Shown: positions 30,396 through 40,703, numbered from the stretch's first letter. The stretch is DNA of 64,000 nt from Sporisorium sorghi (GCA_023212695.1 JALCCG010000096.1:1-64000), one strand, 5' to 3'. Program-made: numbers and translations. The notes: generated from the letters alone by a model not told the origin.

Positions 30396-31273
30396 TGTTG
30401 CGGTAAGAGTATATAGGGTCGTCGGATGATGGTGGATGAGCTGAGACGAGGAATGTGACAGTTAAAGAAGAAAAGGGGCGCCCTCGATGTGATGGTCCGC
30501 GTGTCACAAAGCGTGTGCACTTGCGGCTTCTCCGCAAATCGCCTGATTTCCTCTCTGCAGCCAAAGACGCACGAAAAGAGAGAGAGGTCAAAGACCCTTT
30601 TTGTCTGGAAATCTTCGCAGAGGAAAAAAAAGAGCGAGAGCGAACCGCGCGCGCGTCTCGCCAACTCACTCGCTCCATTTTTTATGCTCAAAATGTGAGA
30701 TCGTCGATGGCACTGAATGGCCACGAGGGCGGGCGACCAAAAAATAGAGCAGCCACGCATGGACCAAGACAAGACGAAATCTTGCATACAGCTTCATACG
30801 TGCTGTGCTGTGAAGTGATTGATGTTGCCTTGCGATGGCGGTGGAGAAGGCTCAACTGTGACTGGAAAAGAAGAAGCAAGCAAAGCAAAGCAAAGCAACA
30901 CTGGAACAAGAGCCGAATCAAGCCCAGAGCCAACCTTCTCGGATTTTTGTTGAGTGCGGGCCCCTTTTCAGAGACGTCACATGGCCAATTCGTCCCGTTG
31001 CTTCTGTTGCATCTTTTGCTGCTGCTCCAACTGCATTGCTACGGAAAGCTCTTCTTTGGCGGCATCTTGCGCTTGGAATTGCTTTCATTCCTGCCTCCAT
31101 CCCTCCATCCGCAGCATCGGCGCATCCGCAACGCTTCTGAATCACTTCGGACCGCTTCCGACGAAAAGCGTGGAAAGCATCAGTCACGGATCAACCTCGC
31201 TTGATCGTCGCCGCTGCTCGCTGTGATCTGCTGGTGTGGCGTTGGCATCTCCGGCGTCCTTGTCGTCGTCAGC
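30396..31273. promoter_or_regulatory. Divergent ERG26/HEM4 promoter region
   Basis: An 878-base region between a sterol gene and a haem gene. It includes a short GCAAA-type repeat near 30880-30897 and CTGCTG-rich sequence near 31000-31030. A TATATA word lies just 15 bases upstream of the ERG26 ATG, too close for a TATA box. Specific regulator sites could not be assigned. Confidence 0.4.
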
Positions 31274-33178
31274 ATGTCGGCCGCCAGCGATATCGAGGAA
31301 TCGCCTCCTCCGATCACGATCCTCTTGCTGCGATCACCCGTGCCCATGTCCAAGGGAACCGATCCATACCATGACACTTTCGGCTCCTTCTGTCTGCCCT
31401 CGTTCGCATCGTCTGCCCTCGAATCAGGCACATCCACACCGCTACCGAGCTTGTCGACTAGTGGCAAACCGTCGCTATCTTCAACCGCTGAGCATGGCGC
31501 TCTCGATCTCATCAAGACGGCTCTCTCACAGCAAGCCGCTGCTGGTGCTTCAGCTACCACCAAATCCTCAACAGATCACAATGCATCATCAGCATCCACG
31601 GCACTGCCGCTCTCAGCTACGGGCAGACGCAAGGGCAAGTTCATACACGATCAGCCGCGTCTCATGACCCATCACCTCTCGTATCCCGCAGACGCGCACG
31701 GCGAAGAGGTCGAGATCGAATACTGCGTCACCTCGTTTCCCATCCTAGCACACAACTTTGTCAATCAGGACGAATTCGTCGATCGCCTCTTGTATGGCAC
31801 TCGCAAGCAAGCCAACGACGTCACTGCGGGCCCATATCGCGGCGTGATCGTGACGAGTCAACGGGCCGTCGAAGCATTCATCTCGGCCGGTGTCAATGCG
31901 CAAGACTTTCTCCGTCGCCAAGGCAAAATGTCATCCAGCTCTCCCACACAATGGAATCGCGTCCCTTTCTTTGCCGTAGGCCCTGCGACCGCTTCAGCGT
32001 TGCGGACAGTACCTCTCTCACCATGGCTACGTCCCCGCCTCGTCATGGGCGGAGAAGCCACGGGAACTGGAGAGGCGCTGGCTCGCTACATCGTGCGGCA
32101 CTTTGCTTCTCCCACCATCTTGGATCAGAACTCCGACTTGCGCTCGGTTGAGCAGGCGCCGCCGCTCCTCTACCTCGTCGGCGATAAGAATGCTTCCACA
32201 ATACCCGACATGCTCTCCCAGGCATCGCCGCCCACCGGTCCGATCCCCTTCGAAGAGCTTCAGGTGTACGAGACGGCTCCGGATCCGCACTTTGCCGAGG
32301 GCTGCGAAGTGCTAGCAAGGACGCTTCCTTCGGTGGTCTCGAGGCCTCCCAGTCGACGACCGAGTCACGGCAGCATGCATTCGCGCGCCAACAGCAGACG
32401 TCCCAGCGGTGGCAGCGCCGCCTCCGTTGATCGCCAAGCCTCCTCAACATCAGCCAGAAGCGCCAATCCCAGTCGAAGGTCGAGCGCCGACGACTTGCAA
32501 GGACACGCCAAGCATGGATCGACAAATCTGAGCCACGTTCCTTCGGTCGGCACGCCTCTTGGTGTCAGCACCATGACATCCACGGAAGCAGTTCAACCGC
32601 GTCTCGACAACCTCGCCATCCCCGCTGCTGTGGGTGGCTCGCCTCAGATGATGGCGTCGCCCGCCCACATTGAACCTGAGGCCATCAACCCGATCGAGGA
32701 AGAGTCGGTGTTGAGGTTGCTGCGATCCAAGGTCAAGAATGCGGGCGTCGAGGATGGCGGCAGCGCCAGTCACAACGCCTTAATGCAGCGGATCGCTCGA
32801 CCCGATTGGATCGTGTTTTTCTCGCCCAGCGGCGTCAATTACGCTTTGGACGAGTTTCGACGCCGCAAGTGGCTGCCACCGCAAGCAGCTCATCCGTCAT
32901 CGGAGCAGCAACAGCAGCAGCAAGAAACAGAGCAGCACCTCGGCGCCAACACGACCATCACCTCGCACGCTTCTACCCCCGGCAAAGGTTTGTTGTCGAC
33001 CAACAGCAGCTCGAGCTCGCGCAAGTATCCGCGCATCGCAGTGCTCGGCAGCACCACGCGCGCGTGGATGGTCGAGAATCTCGGCATTGAGCCCGATGCG
33101 GTCGCTTCCAAGCCAGGACCAAAGGAGCTCAAGGATGCCATTGAGGCGATCGAGTTGCGACTCCGAGTCAAGACGTAG
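31274..33178 (+). CDS. HEM4: Uroporphyrinogen-III synthase (enlarged)
   Basis: A 634-residue protein of the HemD/Hem4 fold, which closes and isomerises hydroxymethylbilane to uroporphyrinogen III in haem and sirohaem synthesis (cytosolic). Family segments are visible: the N-terminal I-T-I-L-L-L-R-S-P strand, G-V-I-V-T-S-Q-R-A-V-E-A-F, V-P-F-F-A-V-G-P-A-T, the L-Y-L-V-G-D-K strand, W-I-V-F-F-S-P-S-G-V and the final I-A-V-L-G-S-T-T-R-A. Most members have 250-320 residues. Here a Ser/Arg-rich, low-complexity insert of about 150 residues (roughly 355-480) and poly-Gln/Ser stretches near residues 540-580 double the size. An in-frame GTG upstream at 31223 is not a credible start; the ATG at 31274 directly precedes the first strand. 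Confidence 0.87.
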   Translation: MSAASDIEESPPPITILLLRSPVPMSKGTDPYHDTFGSFCLPSFASSALESGTSTPLPSLSTSGKPSLSSTAEHGALDLIKTALSQQAAAGASATTKSSTDHNASSASTALPLSATGRRKGKFIHDQPRLMTHHLSYPADAHGEEVEIEYCVTSFPILAHNFVNQDEFVDRLLYGTRKQANDVTAGPYRGVIVTSQRAVEAFISAGVNAQDFLRRQGKMSSSSPTQWNRVPFFAVGPATASALRTVPLSPWLRPRLVMGGEATGTGEALARYIVRHFASPTILDQNSDLRSVEQAPPLLYLVGDKNASTIPDMLSQASPPTGPIPFEELQVYETAPDPHFAEGCEVLARTLPSVVSRPPSRRPSHGSMHSRANSRRPSGGSAASVDRQASSTSARSANPSRRSSADDLQGHAKHGSTNLSHVPSVGTPLGVSTMTSTEAVQPRLDNLAIPAAVGGSPQMMASPAHIEPEAINPIEEESVLRLLRSKVKNAGVEDGGSASHNALMQRIARPDWIVFFSPSGVNYALDEFRRRKWLPPQAAHPSSEQQQQQQETEQHLGANTTITSHASTPGKGLLSTNSSSSSRKYPRIAVLGSTTRAWMVENLGIEPDAVASKPGPKELKDAIEAIELRLRVKT

Positions 33179-34027
33179 TTCACACAGAAGGACACAGCGC
33201 TACATATCGTCGTCTTGCTCTTTTTCCCGATGGCATCGCAAGCCTTTCGTCGTCTTTTGACCGCCTCTTAGCTCTTTACAACTCTGCATACACGGTTCTT
33301 CGCATCCTCCTCGCATCAGCCCCTTTCCTTCTGCAAGCTCATCTGCAATCGCATCCATTCATTCGTTCATTCATTCATCAGAGTGTCCAGCCTCTTCTCT
33401 GTCCCCTTCCTCCGTTTGTGTGCGTGTGTGGGTGCCTGCTTGAACGCGGGTCTCGGCGCTGACTCAGCGTCCATTCTGAGCGGCAACCACTCAGCAATCA
33501 AGAATGACGGCTGTGATGCTGCGAAACGAGTGAGAGAAAAAAGCGTCGCAAAGTGATTCGACAGTCAAGATGTGCTCGGATCGCCAAACAGCGCAACAGC
33601 GACAACAACAGTCACTTTTTAGCCAGAAGTCAAGATTCTGCTCCTCCAACTCGAGTTTTGGGCCCGTCTCTCGCCAGTTTCTGCCCTTTCGAACCGTTGC
33701 TATCTCTGTCTCAGCGACACGTAAATCAGCTCGATAAGCCTGGCCTGTTCTCGACCAGCAAAGACAGCGTTGCAGCACTGACCGGCTTGAGAGCGTCCCG
33801 AGAGAGTCGTCGTGTGCCTGCCACGAGATCGCTTTTCCAGGTAGACTGCAATGTCAAAAGGCCACCTTCCGTATATATAAGAAGCACCCGTTGCAATCCG
33901 GTCTTGTCACTCTCTCTCTCACCATTTCGTGATTGCCTTTCGAGAATGCTTCTATTAGTTGTCCTTCGACTTCACTGATATCCAACAAATCCCATCCAAT
34001 CCTCCAGACGGACCGCTTCGTATCATC
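33179..34027. promoter_or_regulatory. Opsin upstream region
   Basis: An 849-base region after HEM4 leading to the opsin. It contains a CATT tetranucleotide run near 33357-33382 and a clear TATA box at 33872-33880. No gene is evident. Confidence 0.5.
33872..33880 (+). promoter_or_regulatory. TATA box of the opsin gene
   Basis: TATATATAA lies 148 bases upstream of the opsin ATG, followed by a C/T-rich initiator-like stretch (33905-33922). A strong TATA is uncommon among the genes in this window and suggests inducible transcription. Confidence 0.6.
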
Positions 34028-35269
34028 ATGGACACAGGCATCTTGGGACGAGGGGGCAACCGAGCCCTCGACGTCAACCCACCCAACGCCGACATCCACC
34101 TCGGGCGATGGGGAAGTGATTGGGGCTGGACCGTGTTTTGCCTCATGGCCGCTTCCACCCTCGGTCTTTTGATCTGGTCGTTTTTCGTTCCACGTCACCG
34201 CAGAGCCTTCCACTATCTGCTCACCGCCGTCCTCGCCATCTCGACCATCTCGTGGTATTCTCAAGCCAGCGATCTCGGCGCCACACCAATCACCGTCCAG
34301 TATCTGCGCAACAGCCCGCGCGGCAGCGGCTATGGAGGCTATCCAACCCGACAAATTTGGTACAGTCGCTATGTTGACTGGACGCTCACCACCACCCTGC
34401 TGTTGCTCAGCTTGCTCCTCATGACCGGTCTGCCTCTGTCGGTCATCTTTATCACGCTCTTCTTCAACATTCTCATGATCGTCTGCGGCCTCTTGGGCGC
34501 TCTCACTCGAACTCGATATAAGTGGGGCTATTTCGTGAGTTTTCATTGGACTGACCTTCTCGCACCGTGCAGTTAAGATCTTACGGCTTGCAAAACTGAC
34601 TTCCTCCTTCCCACCCCTGGACGATGGCTCGCAGGTCTTTGCATGCGCCGCACTCGGTTACGTCTTGTACCACGTCTTCGCATCGGGTCTGCGCTCGTCG
34701 CGACGACTCGGACACGGCTTTGGCCGTGCCTTCCTTGCGGCTTCGACGCTGTTAGCCATTATCTGGCCCATGTACGCTATCTGTTGGGCTTTGAGCGAGG
34801 GTGGAAACGTCATCGGCGTCAGCGAGGAGGTGAGTTCTAACCCGAGAAGTAGTCGCTCGCAGCAATTAAAATACCTAAACATTTTACTCGCCCTGATACC
34901 GATTTACACATGCGGTAGTCTCCTGGTTCATACTGACGCCTCGACCACCTTGCATTGCAGTTCCTCTGGTACGGAATCTTGGATCTCTTTTCCAAGCCCA
35001 TCTTTGCCTTTTTGCTCCTCTTCATGCTCAGAAAGTGCGACTATGGCGCCCTTCGTCTTCGATCGGGCAAGTTGACCGAAACCGAGATCGAGCAAGCCGA
35101 GCAGCGACGCGGGATCGTGGAAAAGGAGCACGAGGGCATCGCTTCTTCGCCCGTCCAAAACATCGCTGCAACGAGCACAGCTCCTCATGCTGAACCGCCT
35201 GCTCCTCCTCACACGCCTCCGCTCGTTGGCATTCCGCACACCATGATGACGCCTGTTCCCCCCGCCTGA
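34028..35269 (+). CDS. Microbial-type (type I) rhodopsin, fungal opsin
   Basis: A seven-helix retinal protein in three exons: 34028-34534, 34635-34829 and 34961-35269, all with GTGAGT donors and CAG acceptors in phase 0. Spliced length is 336 residues. Helix C reads R114-Y-V-D117-W-T-L-T121, giving the counter-ion equivalent to bacteriorhodopsin D85. Helix G holds D242 and the retinal-binding K246 (equivalents of D212 and K216). At the D96 proton-donor position, however, there is S128, and the P91 position is Thr. This loss predicts slow reprotonation and possibly a sensory role rather than a fast pump (inference). The C-tail of about 70 residues is hydrophilic, with Glu-rich helix and Pro-rich end. 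The ATG at 34028 is preferred; a TTG at 33959 is not credible. Confidence 0.9.
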
Positions 35270-37292
35270 TCCTACCCCGGTCTCAGCTTCCTAAGCATGC
35301 CTTTTCGTCCCTCGGCGCTCTGCCCCCGCTGTACGTCCCTCGCCTGTACCCATGGCTAGTGTTCCCCCCTTCCCTCGTCTTCGTCGATCGCAAACGAACC
35401 AGTTCTCCTTCATTCGTGGATCGTCGCACGTAAACTCGCACAAGTGTTGGTTGAGCTGTGTCATCTCACTGTGTGTGACGCGCTGCATGTCAGCATGCAT
35501 CGACTTGGGGATGCCTCGAGACATGTCTTGGCTGACAAGATCTAGCTTCAAGATCGACCACCCTTCGCTGAGTGAGTGCGTGAGCGATGGAAGGAATTGA
35601 GGGACTCAGGCGAGTCGTGTGTCGGCACTCGACCTCGTTTGGCGACACCAATTCGAGCTGAAGAGGGGCGCCAACCGTACGGCCAGCTGCAACCTCAGGC
35701 AATTTTGCCATCTTCGCACCTCTTCAGTGATGAAAACGTTGCAGCAAATTCTTTGGATCAGCTCGACAATGATAAGGCAGCTATCGACATACGAACTGTG
35801 TTAGACATGCAGGTTGAAAAAGATGGTTGAGAAATTCTCGATGCTGCTCGCCGCTGATGTTCAGCATGGAATCATTCGTCATATCCCACTGAGAAGAGAC
35901 AGTGCTCTCGACGTGCTTATTCGCCGGCACGAACATCACGATGAATTCATTTGCACCTTGACCGGGCTGCTCGCAAAAGTCATTTTGCTTGATCAGGCAG
36001 CTCCTGTGAATTTTCTGCATGATTAAAAGCTCGAAAAAAAGAGCTGACTTTCACCACATATGGGCTGTTTAGATTGCGAAAGAAAGAAAAGTGAACGCTG
36101 AAAACGTGTGTCTGTGATGTCGCTGACAACAAATTTGTGAAAATTTGCGAAAAAGTGTGCCATAAAATTCACGCGAAAGAGTCTGCAATGGTTTTGGGAC
36201 GGGCAATCGTTTCTAGCCTCCTTAATGAAGCACGAGCCTCAACTTCAAATGCTATGGAGCCAGAAAACCAAAAGAAAAACATGATTTTTGCGAAGCGAAG
36301 CCCTTGGTGCGCCGTGTTCTTTGCGAGATTCAGAGTGTTTCAGGAACAGAATCGCTTTACTCTCATGATTCCTTCGCTTTCTCGGAGTCGCTTTCTGCTC
36401 GAACAGAAAACTTCATTCAAGGTCAGTTCTCAATCTTTTCATGATTTTCGCAATTAGTTATCAAATTGCGGTCTGAGAGCGATTGGTGTCATTCTGGACA
36501 TGTGAAAGACACATTTCGCTGTGATCACACACTGAACAGGCTCTTTCCGGATTGCTGGACACGATCGGGGGGTATGGCGATCGAGACTGAGAGAAGCTCA
36601 AAGACACTGGCGGCGAGTCCTTCAGGGAGTACTGAACGTAGGGGCATGAAGAGGTTCCCGGTTCGGGCCGACCCGACCTGGTGAACAGCTAGGCTTGAAT
36701 GAGGGTGATCTACTCGGTGAAGTACGACCGGGAGGATCTCTGGCGATGGGGAAAGGTCGAGCTGAAGCTTTTGCCATGGATGCAATCGCCGATCTTGTCT
36801 GTCCGCATCTTACCGATTCGTCGGTGGATTTGCTCGTTCACTGCCGTACAGGCGATCCGCACGTACTGCATCAACTCAGAGCCCGTGAACTCTAAGTTAC
36901 TGAGAAAAGCGTAGAGACGATGTGAGAGACTCATCGTGAGCACGGGACCTCCATCTTCTCTGCATGAAAGCAAGCTTAAGCAAGCTTAACCCTGAGATCT
37001 GACACCAACACGGGCTGAGCGTGGCGACACAGCCGAGCAAGCAGCAAGCAGCGAACACAGCGCGCGCGTCATGCATTTCGAGTGGAGGCGGGGCAAGCAG
37101 ATAAACACCGCAGTCGCCGTGTGCTGCCTTGAAAAATTGTTTTGAAAATGAAAAAAAAAGAAAGAAAGTGGAAGAAATTTCGATATTTTTCTTCTTTTCT
37201 GTATTTTCTCTCCTTATCAACAGGTCGTCATCGTCACCTCCCCTGATCATCACCATCCTCACGTCCACCATCATCATCATCCTCAAAGAAAA
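35270..37292. other. Gene-free 2 kb region, partly AT-rich
   Basis: The longest gene-free stretch in the window. From about 35750 to 36480 the base composition is clearly more AT-rich than the surroundings. From 36480 to 36970 it turns GC-balanced with protein-like open frames on both strands (plus 36699-36914; minus 36710-36973 and 36525-36785), none with a family I know. It may be a decayed gene or transposon remnant plus the promoter of the downstream transporter. The C-A-A-G-C-T-T-A direct duplication near 36971-36988 is a small local repeat. Confidence 0.5.
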
Positions 37293-38909
37293 ATGTCGGC
37301 AGCACCACCAGGTCGAGTGCAACCAGCAGCTGACTTCAATCCCGCATCGTATGGATCCGTCATCCCAGGCAGCTCTTCTTATCTCGAACGCACCTCGACT
37401 CGCAGCGAAACTCAGGACAGCATCGACGAGGACGAGGAAGAACAGCACGATGCAAGTATCGAACACAGTCAGAGCGGTATCAGCCAAGAAGGAACCGAGG
37501 ACAACTCGTACACTTTCGGTCGCGATCGCGATCGCGATGATGGCGAGTCGAGCATCCTCGGCACGAGCATGTTGAGCGATTTTGCTTCCATCTTCCATCC
37601 CAACGAGTACATCACCGCTCAGCAGAGGCTCGATGATCACGATCGAAGGAGTGACTTGGAGTCATTTGACGAGGAGCGTCAACCCATCCTCTCCTCCTCG
37701 TACAGCAGAAGGCAATCGGCATCGGCATTTTCGCATCGTCGACCATCGGCAGTTTCCAGTCTACGTCCTTCGGTCCACAATCCACGCAGGCCGCACTTGA
37801 TCCCAGAAGATGTGCTGCGCGAAGGCTCAGTGTGCTCTAAGGCTGGCACGGAACAGGGCGATGTCAGCGGCATCTCGATCCGTCAAGCGCTTGTCGATCC
37901 GTCCACCACACCCGGTTCCAACCTCGGTCTCATCCTCATTGCGGTTAGCCAGGTCGCCTACTCGACCATGAACCTCTTCGTAAAACTTCTGGACGATCGC
38001 GAGGGGCAGCAGGAGGGGTCTGAAGCTATTGGCGCGCTCGAGATTGTTGGAGTCGAATGCCTTATCATCTGGATCGGGTGTATGCTCGCCATGTGCGTAG
38101 CAAAGACCGAGCACATCCTGCTTGGCCCACCAGGTGCTCGAGCGCTGTTGCTTGCGCGAGGCATGTTTGGCTTCTCCTCGACGCTGGCGCTTTACATCTC
38201 TCTGCAGTCGCTTTCGCTTTCCGATGCCACCGTCATCACCTTCCTCTCGCCTCTAGCGACTGGATTCTTGGCTCACGTCCTGCTGCACGAACCTTTCACC
38301 TTCCGCGAACGCATCGCGGGTGTCTTTTCGCTCGCTGGCGTGACACTCATCGCTCGACCTTCTTTCCTCTTCGGAGACGATGCAGGTGCCGGCGTGCCCG
38401 AAGACGGCGACATCGAACTCCCTCAACCCTCTCCACCGGACGGCTCCACGACCGAAGCAGCACATATCATTGGCGTCTTTGTTGCTCTCGCTGGAGTCGT
38501 GCTCATGGCAGGCGCCTGGGTCTGCCTGCGTCGCATCGGCAAGCGCGCCTCGACGTACCACTCGATCGCCTACTTTTCGCTCTGCAGTTGGGTCTCGAGC
38601 TTCGTCGCCATGTGGGTGCTCGGCCAACCTTTCGTCATGCCCTCTTCCACCCTGTCGCTCTTCCTCTTGCTCAGCGTGGGTGTGTTCAGCTTGCTCGCCC
38701 AGGTGTTTCAGACGCTCGGGTTGCAGAGGGAATCGGCCGGTCGGGCTGCGACCATGTCGTACCTCCAGATCATCTTTGCACTGACCTGGCAGCTGTTGCT
38801 GTTTGGCTCGGTGCCCGATTGGGTCTCGATCGCGGGAAGTCTCATCATCCTTGCGAGTGGCGCTTGGGTGGCCCTCAGCAAGGAGGGCGGTTCGGCTCCT
38901 ATGCATTGA
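37293..38909 (+). CDS. DMT-superfamily (EamA-type) transporter
   Basis: A 538-residue membrane protein. Residues 1-205 are a hydrophilic, Ser/Arg/Asp-rich cytoplasmic domain with RDRDRD repeats. The rest holds about ten hydrophobic helices in two EamA repeats, the drug/metabolite transporter fold shared with SLC35G proteins. The first repeat has A-R-G-M-F-G-F-S-S and D-A-T-V-I-T-F-L-S-P-L before the second-half E-P-F-T-F-R-E-R. The second repeat ends with G-S-V-P-D-W-V-S-I-A-G-S-L. Substrate is unknown; related proteins move nucleotide sugars, purines or acyl-malonyl compounds. An Asp/Pro-rich loop (about residues 360-385) divides the repeats. The start ATG at 37293 follows an A-rich leader. 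Intron-less. Confidence 0.8.
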   Translation: MSAAPPGRVQPAADFNPASYGSVIPGSSSYLERTSTRSETQDSIDEDEEEQHDASIEHSQSGISQEGTEDNSYTFGRDRDRDDGESSILGTSMLSDFASIFHPNEYITAQQRLDDHDRRSDLESFDEERQPILSSSYSRRQSASAFSHRRPSAVSSLRPSVHNPRRPHLIPEDVLREGSVCSKAGTEQGDVSGISIRQALVDPSTTPGSNLGLILIAVSQVAYSTMNLFVKLLDDREGQQEGSEAIGALEIVGVECLIIWIGCMLAMCVAKTEHILLGPPGARALLLARGMFGFSSTLALYISLQSLSLSDATVITFLSPLATGFLAHVLLHEPFTFRERIAGVFSLAGVTLIARPSFLFGDDAGAGVPEDGDIELPQPSPPDGSTTEAAHIIGVFVALAGVVLMAGAWVCLRRIGKRASTYHSIAYFSLCSWVSSFVAMWVLGQPFVMPSSTLSLFLLLSVGVFSLLAQVFQTLGLQRESAGRAATMSYLQIIFALTWQLLLFGSVPDWVSIAGSLIILASGAWVALSKEGGSAPMH

Positions 38910-39086
38910 ACTCTTCGACGACATCATGCTTCTTTTCTCGCTTTCTCGTTCTCGTTCATGTGGTTCCATGCAAGATAAACTTTCTCGATCTCTCATCTGC
39001 AAGTATATGATACCCTCGCCCCTTCACAAGCACATTTTCGCACACGGATTTCAAACAAGAGTTGTGTCTACGATTGCATGGCGTCA

Positions 39087-40703
39087 TCACTGTGTTGAGC
39101 TGGTCTTGGCTGGGTGTCCCTTTCTAGCAACGCGCAAGCAGTCTCGTTCGAGCTGCCCATCGTCGTCGGCGGGGTTGCTGCTCCGAACGGTAAACACCTC
39201 GATATCGCTATCTCGGAGGATGTTTTGACTCTGGCAGTTGACAAAGTCGTCTGGCTCCGTTACACCTTGGAACACGCGTCGAATGCGCAGTTGGACAGCG
39301 ACACCTGTCGCCGACCCCGTCTGTTTGCTTGACAGCGCGTGTTGGACAAAGCTGCGCGGCAAGACGTAAACGTCGTTCTGCTGGTTGAACTGAAGAATGC
39401 GCTGTACGCACGGCAAATTGCCTGAAAGACGCTCGGAGCACGGTTCCATGGTGGTGTAGAGGTCTAGGTCGAGCGTTGGCACCTTTTCGGCAGCGTGTGA
39501 GGTGGATTTGAAATCGGAAGCGAGCTTGTCGAGTGCGCACTGCTCGGCGTGCGTGTTTCCGGGCAACTCTCTTGAAAAGCCCGTAGCGAGGATTTCTGTC
39601 GATCGAGCGGCGTCGTCGCTAGTGACGCAGATGACGCAGCCAACGCAGAAAGCAACATCGGTGGGTGGCGATTTGTCGGCCTCGCTTAGGGCGGTCAGCA
39701 TCATCGAGTAGTGACGCGGCAAGCGACCGACGTCGCTACTGCTCGCCAAAGCTCCTGATGCTGCTGCTGCTGCTTGGGAAGAGCTGTTGAGCGGCGTGGA
39801 TGCAGCTCTGCGTGCTTCCCACTCGCGTCTCCATGTACCGTACTCGCCTTCGATGCCTCCGTCCCTCCACACGGCCCAGCTGTCCCTGATGCGGAAGGCA
39901 ATAGCAATGGGATGGTCGAGCAAGATCTGTCGGAGAGGCGGGGAAGGATGCAGTTCGGGCAAGATCATGTCGCTGAGCGTGGAGGAGCGTCTACGCGGTT
40001 TGTTGCTCTTGCGCTGCCGTAAGCCAGCCTTGTTTGAGCTGACCGAGGTGTTGATGGGTGACAGCAATCGATTAGCACGGATAGCCAAGGGCGAGGACGA
40101 CTCCGAGACGGCCAAAGGTGCGGGCAGTCGCAGTGGCTTCTTGGAGAGGTACTCGGTAAAGTAGTAGTAAACGCCTCCGAAGACGAGTCCGATCGTCACA
40201 CCAACGATGATTTGCAGTGGCGAATGGTAGTGCAGATGATGCCTCGAGTAGCAGGTGAGGATGGAGATGGACGCGATCAAGACCATGGCGAGCGCGTGCT
40301 CAAAGCGCCTCATCGAGTTGATCAGCGAACGAGGCTTGACGAGCGGCGGACGATTGAGGTAGAAGTGCGCAAGAAAGAATGCTGCAAAGAAGCCAAGGAA
40401 CTGCGAATGAGAGGAAGGCATTCCGTACCCTGCACCGAGACGATCCGTAGGACGAGGCTGCTTGATGAGACGCTTGAGCGCCCAATTTAGCCCCTCGCAG
40501 GCCAGCTGACCGATGAGCGCATTGATAAACGTCAGCTCGCGACGAAGCAGGATGATGGTGACGTATGAGCAGAGCAGAAAGATGGGCGAGAGCGTCACGA
40601 GCGCAAACAGCTTTGCGAATGTATCCGATGGGTCGTACTGGACGTGGGTGAGACCGAGCGAGGCATAGTTGCTAGGATCGATGGCGCTCGTCCCCTTGGC
40701 CAT
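39087..40703 (-). CDS. Fusion of dolichyl-diphosphate phosphatase (Cax4-like) with a CDA-fold deaminase
   Basis: One uninterrupted 538-residue frame joins two enzymes. Residues 1-190 are a four-helix PAP2 phosphatase of the CAX4/DOLPP1 group: K77-xxxxxx-R84-P, the P96-S-S-H99 box, and S153-R154 with H160 followed by the family-typical Gln. Such enzymes recycle dolichyl diphosphate in the ER for N-glycosylation. A segment at residues 262-297 (H-P...F-R-I-R-D-S-W) still matches the DOLPP1 C-terminus. Residues 330-538 form a zinc deaminase with H385-A-E387, P421-C422 and C432, closest to the riboflavin-pathway (Rib2-type, DRAP) deaminase domain, including the final C-L-R-V-A-R-K-G-H block. All catalytic residues are intact in both halves. 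Whether one mRNA truly encodes both, or a second start near residue 334 is used, is open. Confidence 0.85.
   Translation of the reverse strand: MAKGTSAIDPSNYASLGLTHVQYDPSDTFAKLFALVTLSPIFLLCSYVTIILLRRELTFINALIGQLACEGLNWALKRLIKQPRPTDRLGAGYGMPSSHSQFLGFFAAFFLAHFYLNRPPLVKPRSLINSMRRFEHALAMVLIASISILTCYSRHHLHYHSPLQIIVGVTIGLVFGGVYYYFTEYLSKKPLRLPAPLAVSESSSPLAIRANRLLSPINTSVSSNKAGLRQRKSNKPRRRSSTLSDMILPELHPSPPLRQILLDHPIAIAFRIRDSWAVWRDGGIEGEYGTWRREWEARRAASTPLNSSSQAAAAASGALASSSDVGRLPRHYSMMLTALSEADKSPPTDVAFCVGCVICVTSDDAARSTEILATGFSRELPGNTHAEQCALDKLASDFKSTSHAAEKVPTLDLDLYTTMEPCSERLSGNLPCVQRILQFNQQNDVYVLPRSFVQHALSSKQTGSATGVAVQLRIRRVFQGVTEPDDFVNCQSQNILRDSDIEVFTVRSSNPADDDGQLERDCLRVARKGHPAKTSSTQ

Noticed and set aside
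31223..31273. GTG start for the HEM4 gene
   Set aside because: Non-ATG starts are very rare in fungal nuclear genes, and an ATG precedes the first conserved strand.
36699..36973. Short protein-like frames on both strands in the gene-free region
   Set aside because: No family match from recall, no supported start or splice sites; mentioned only as possible remnants.
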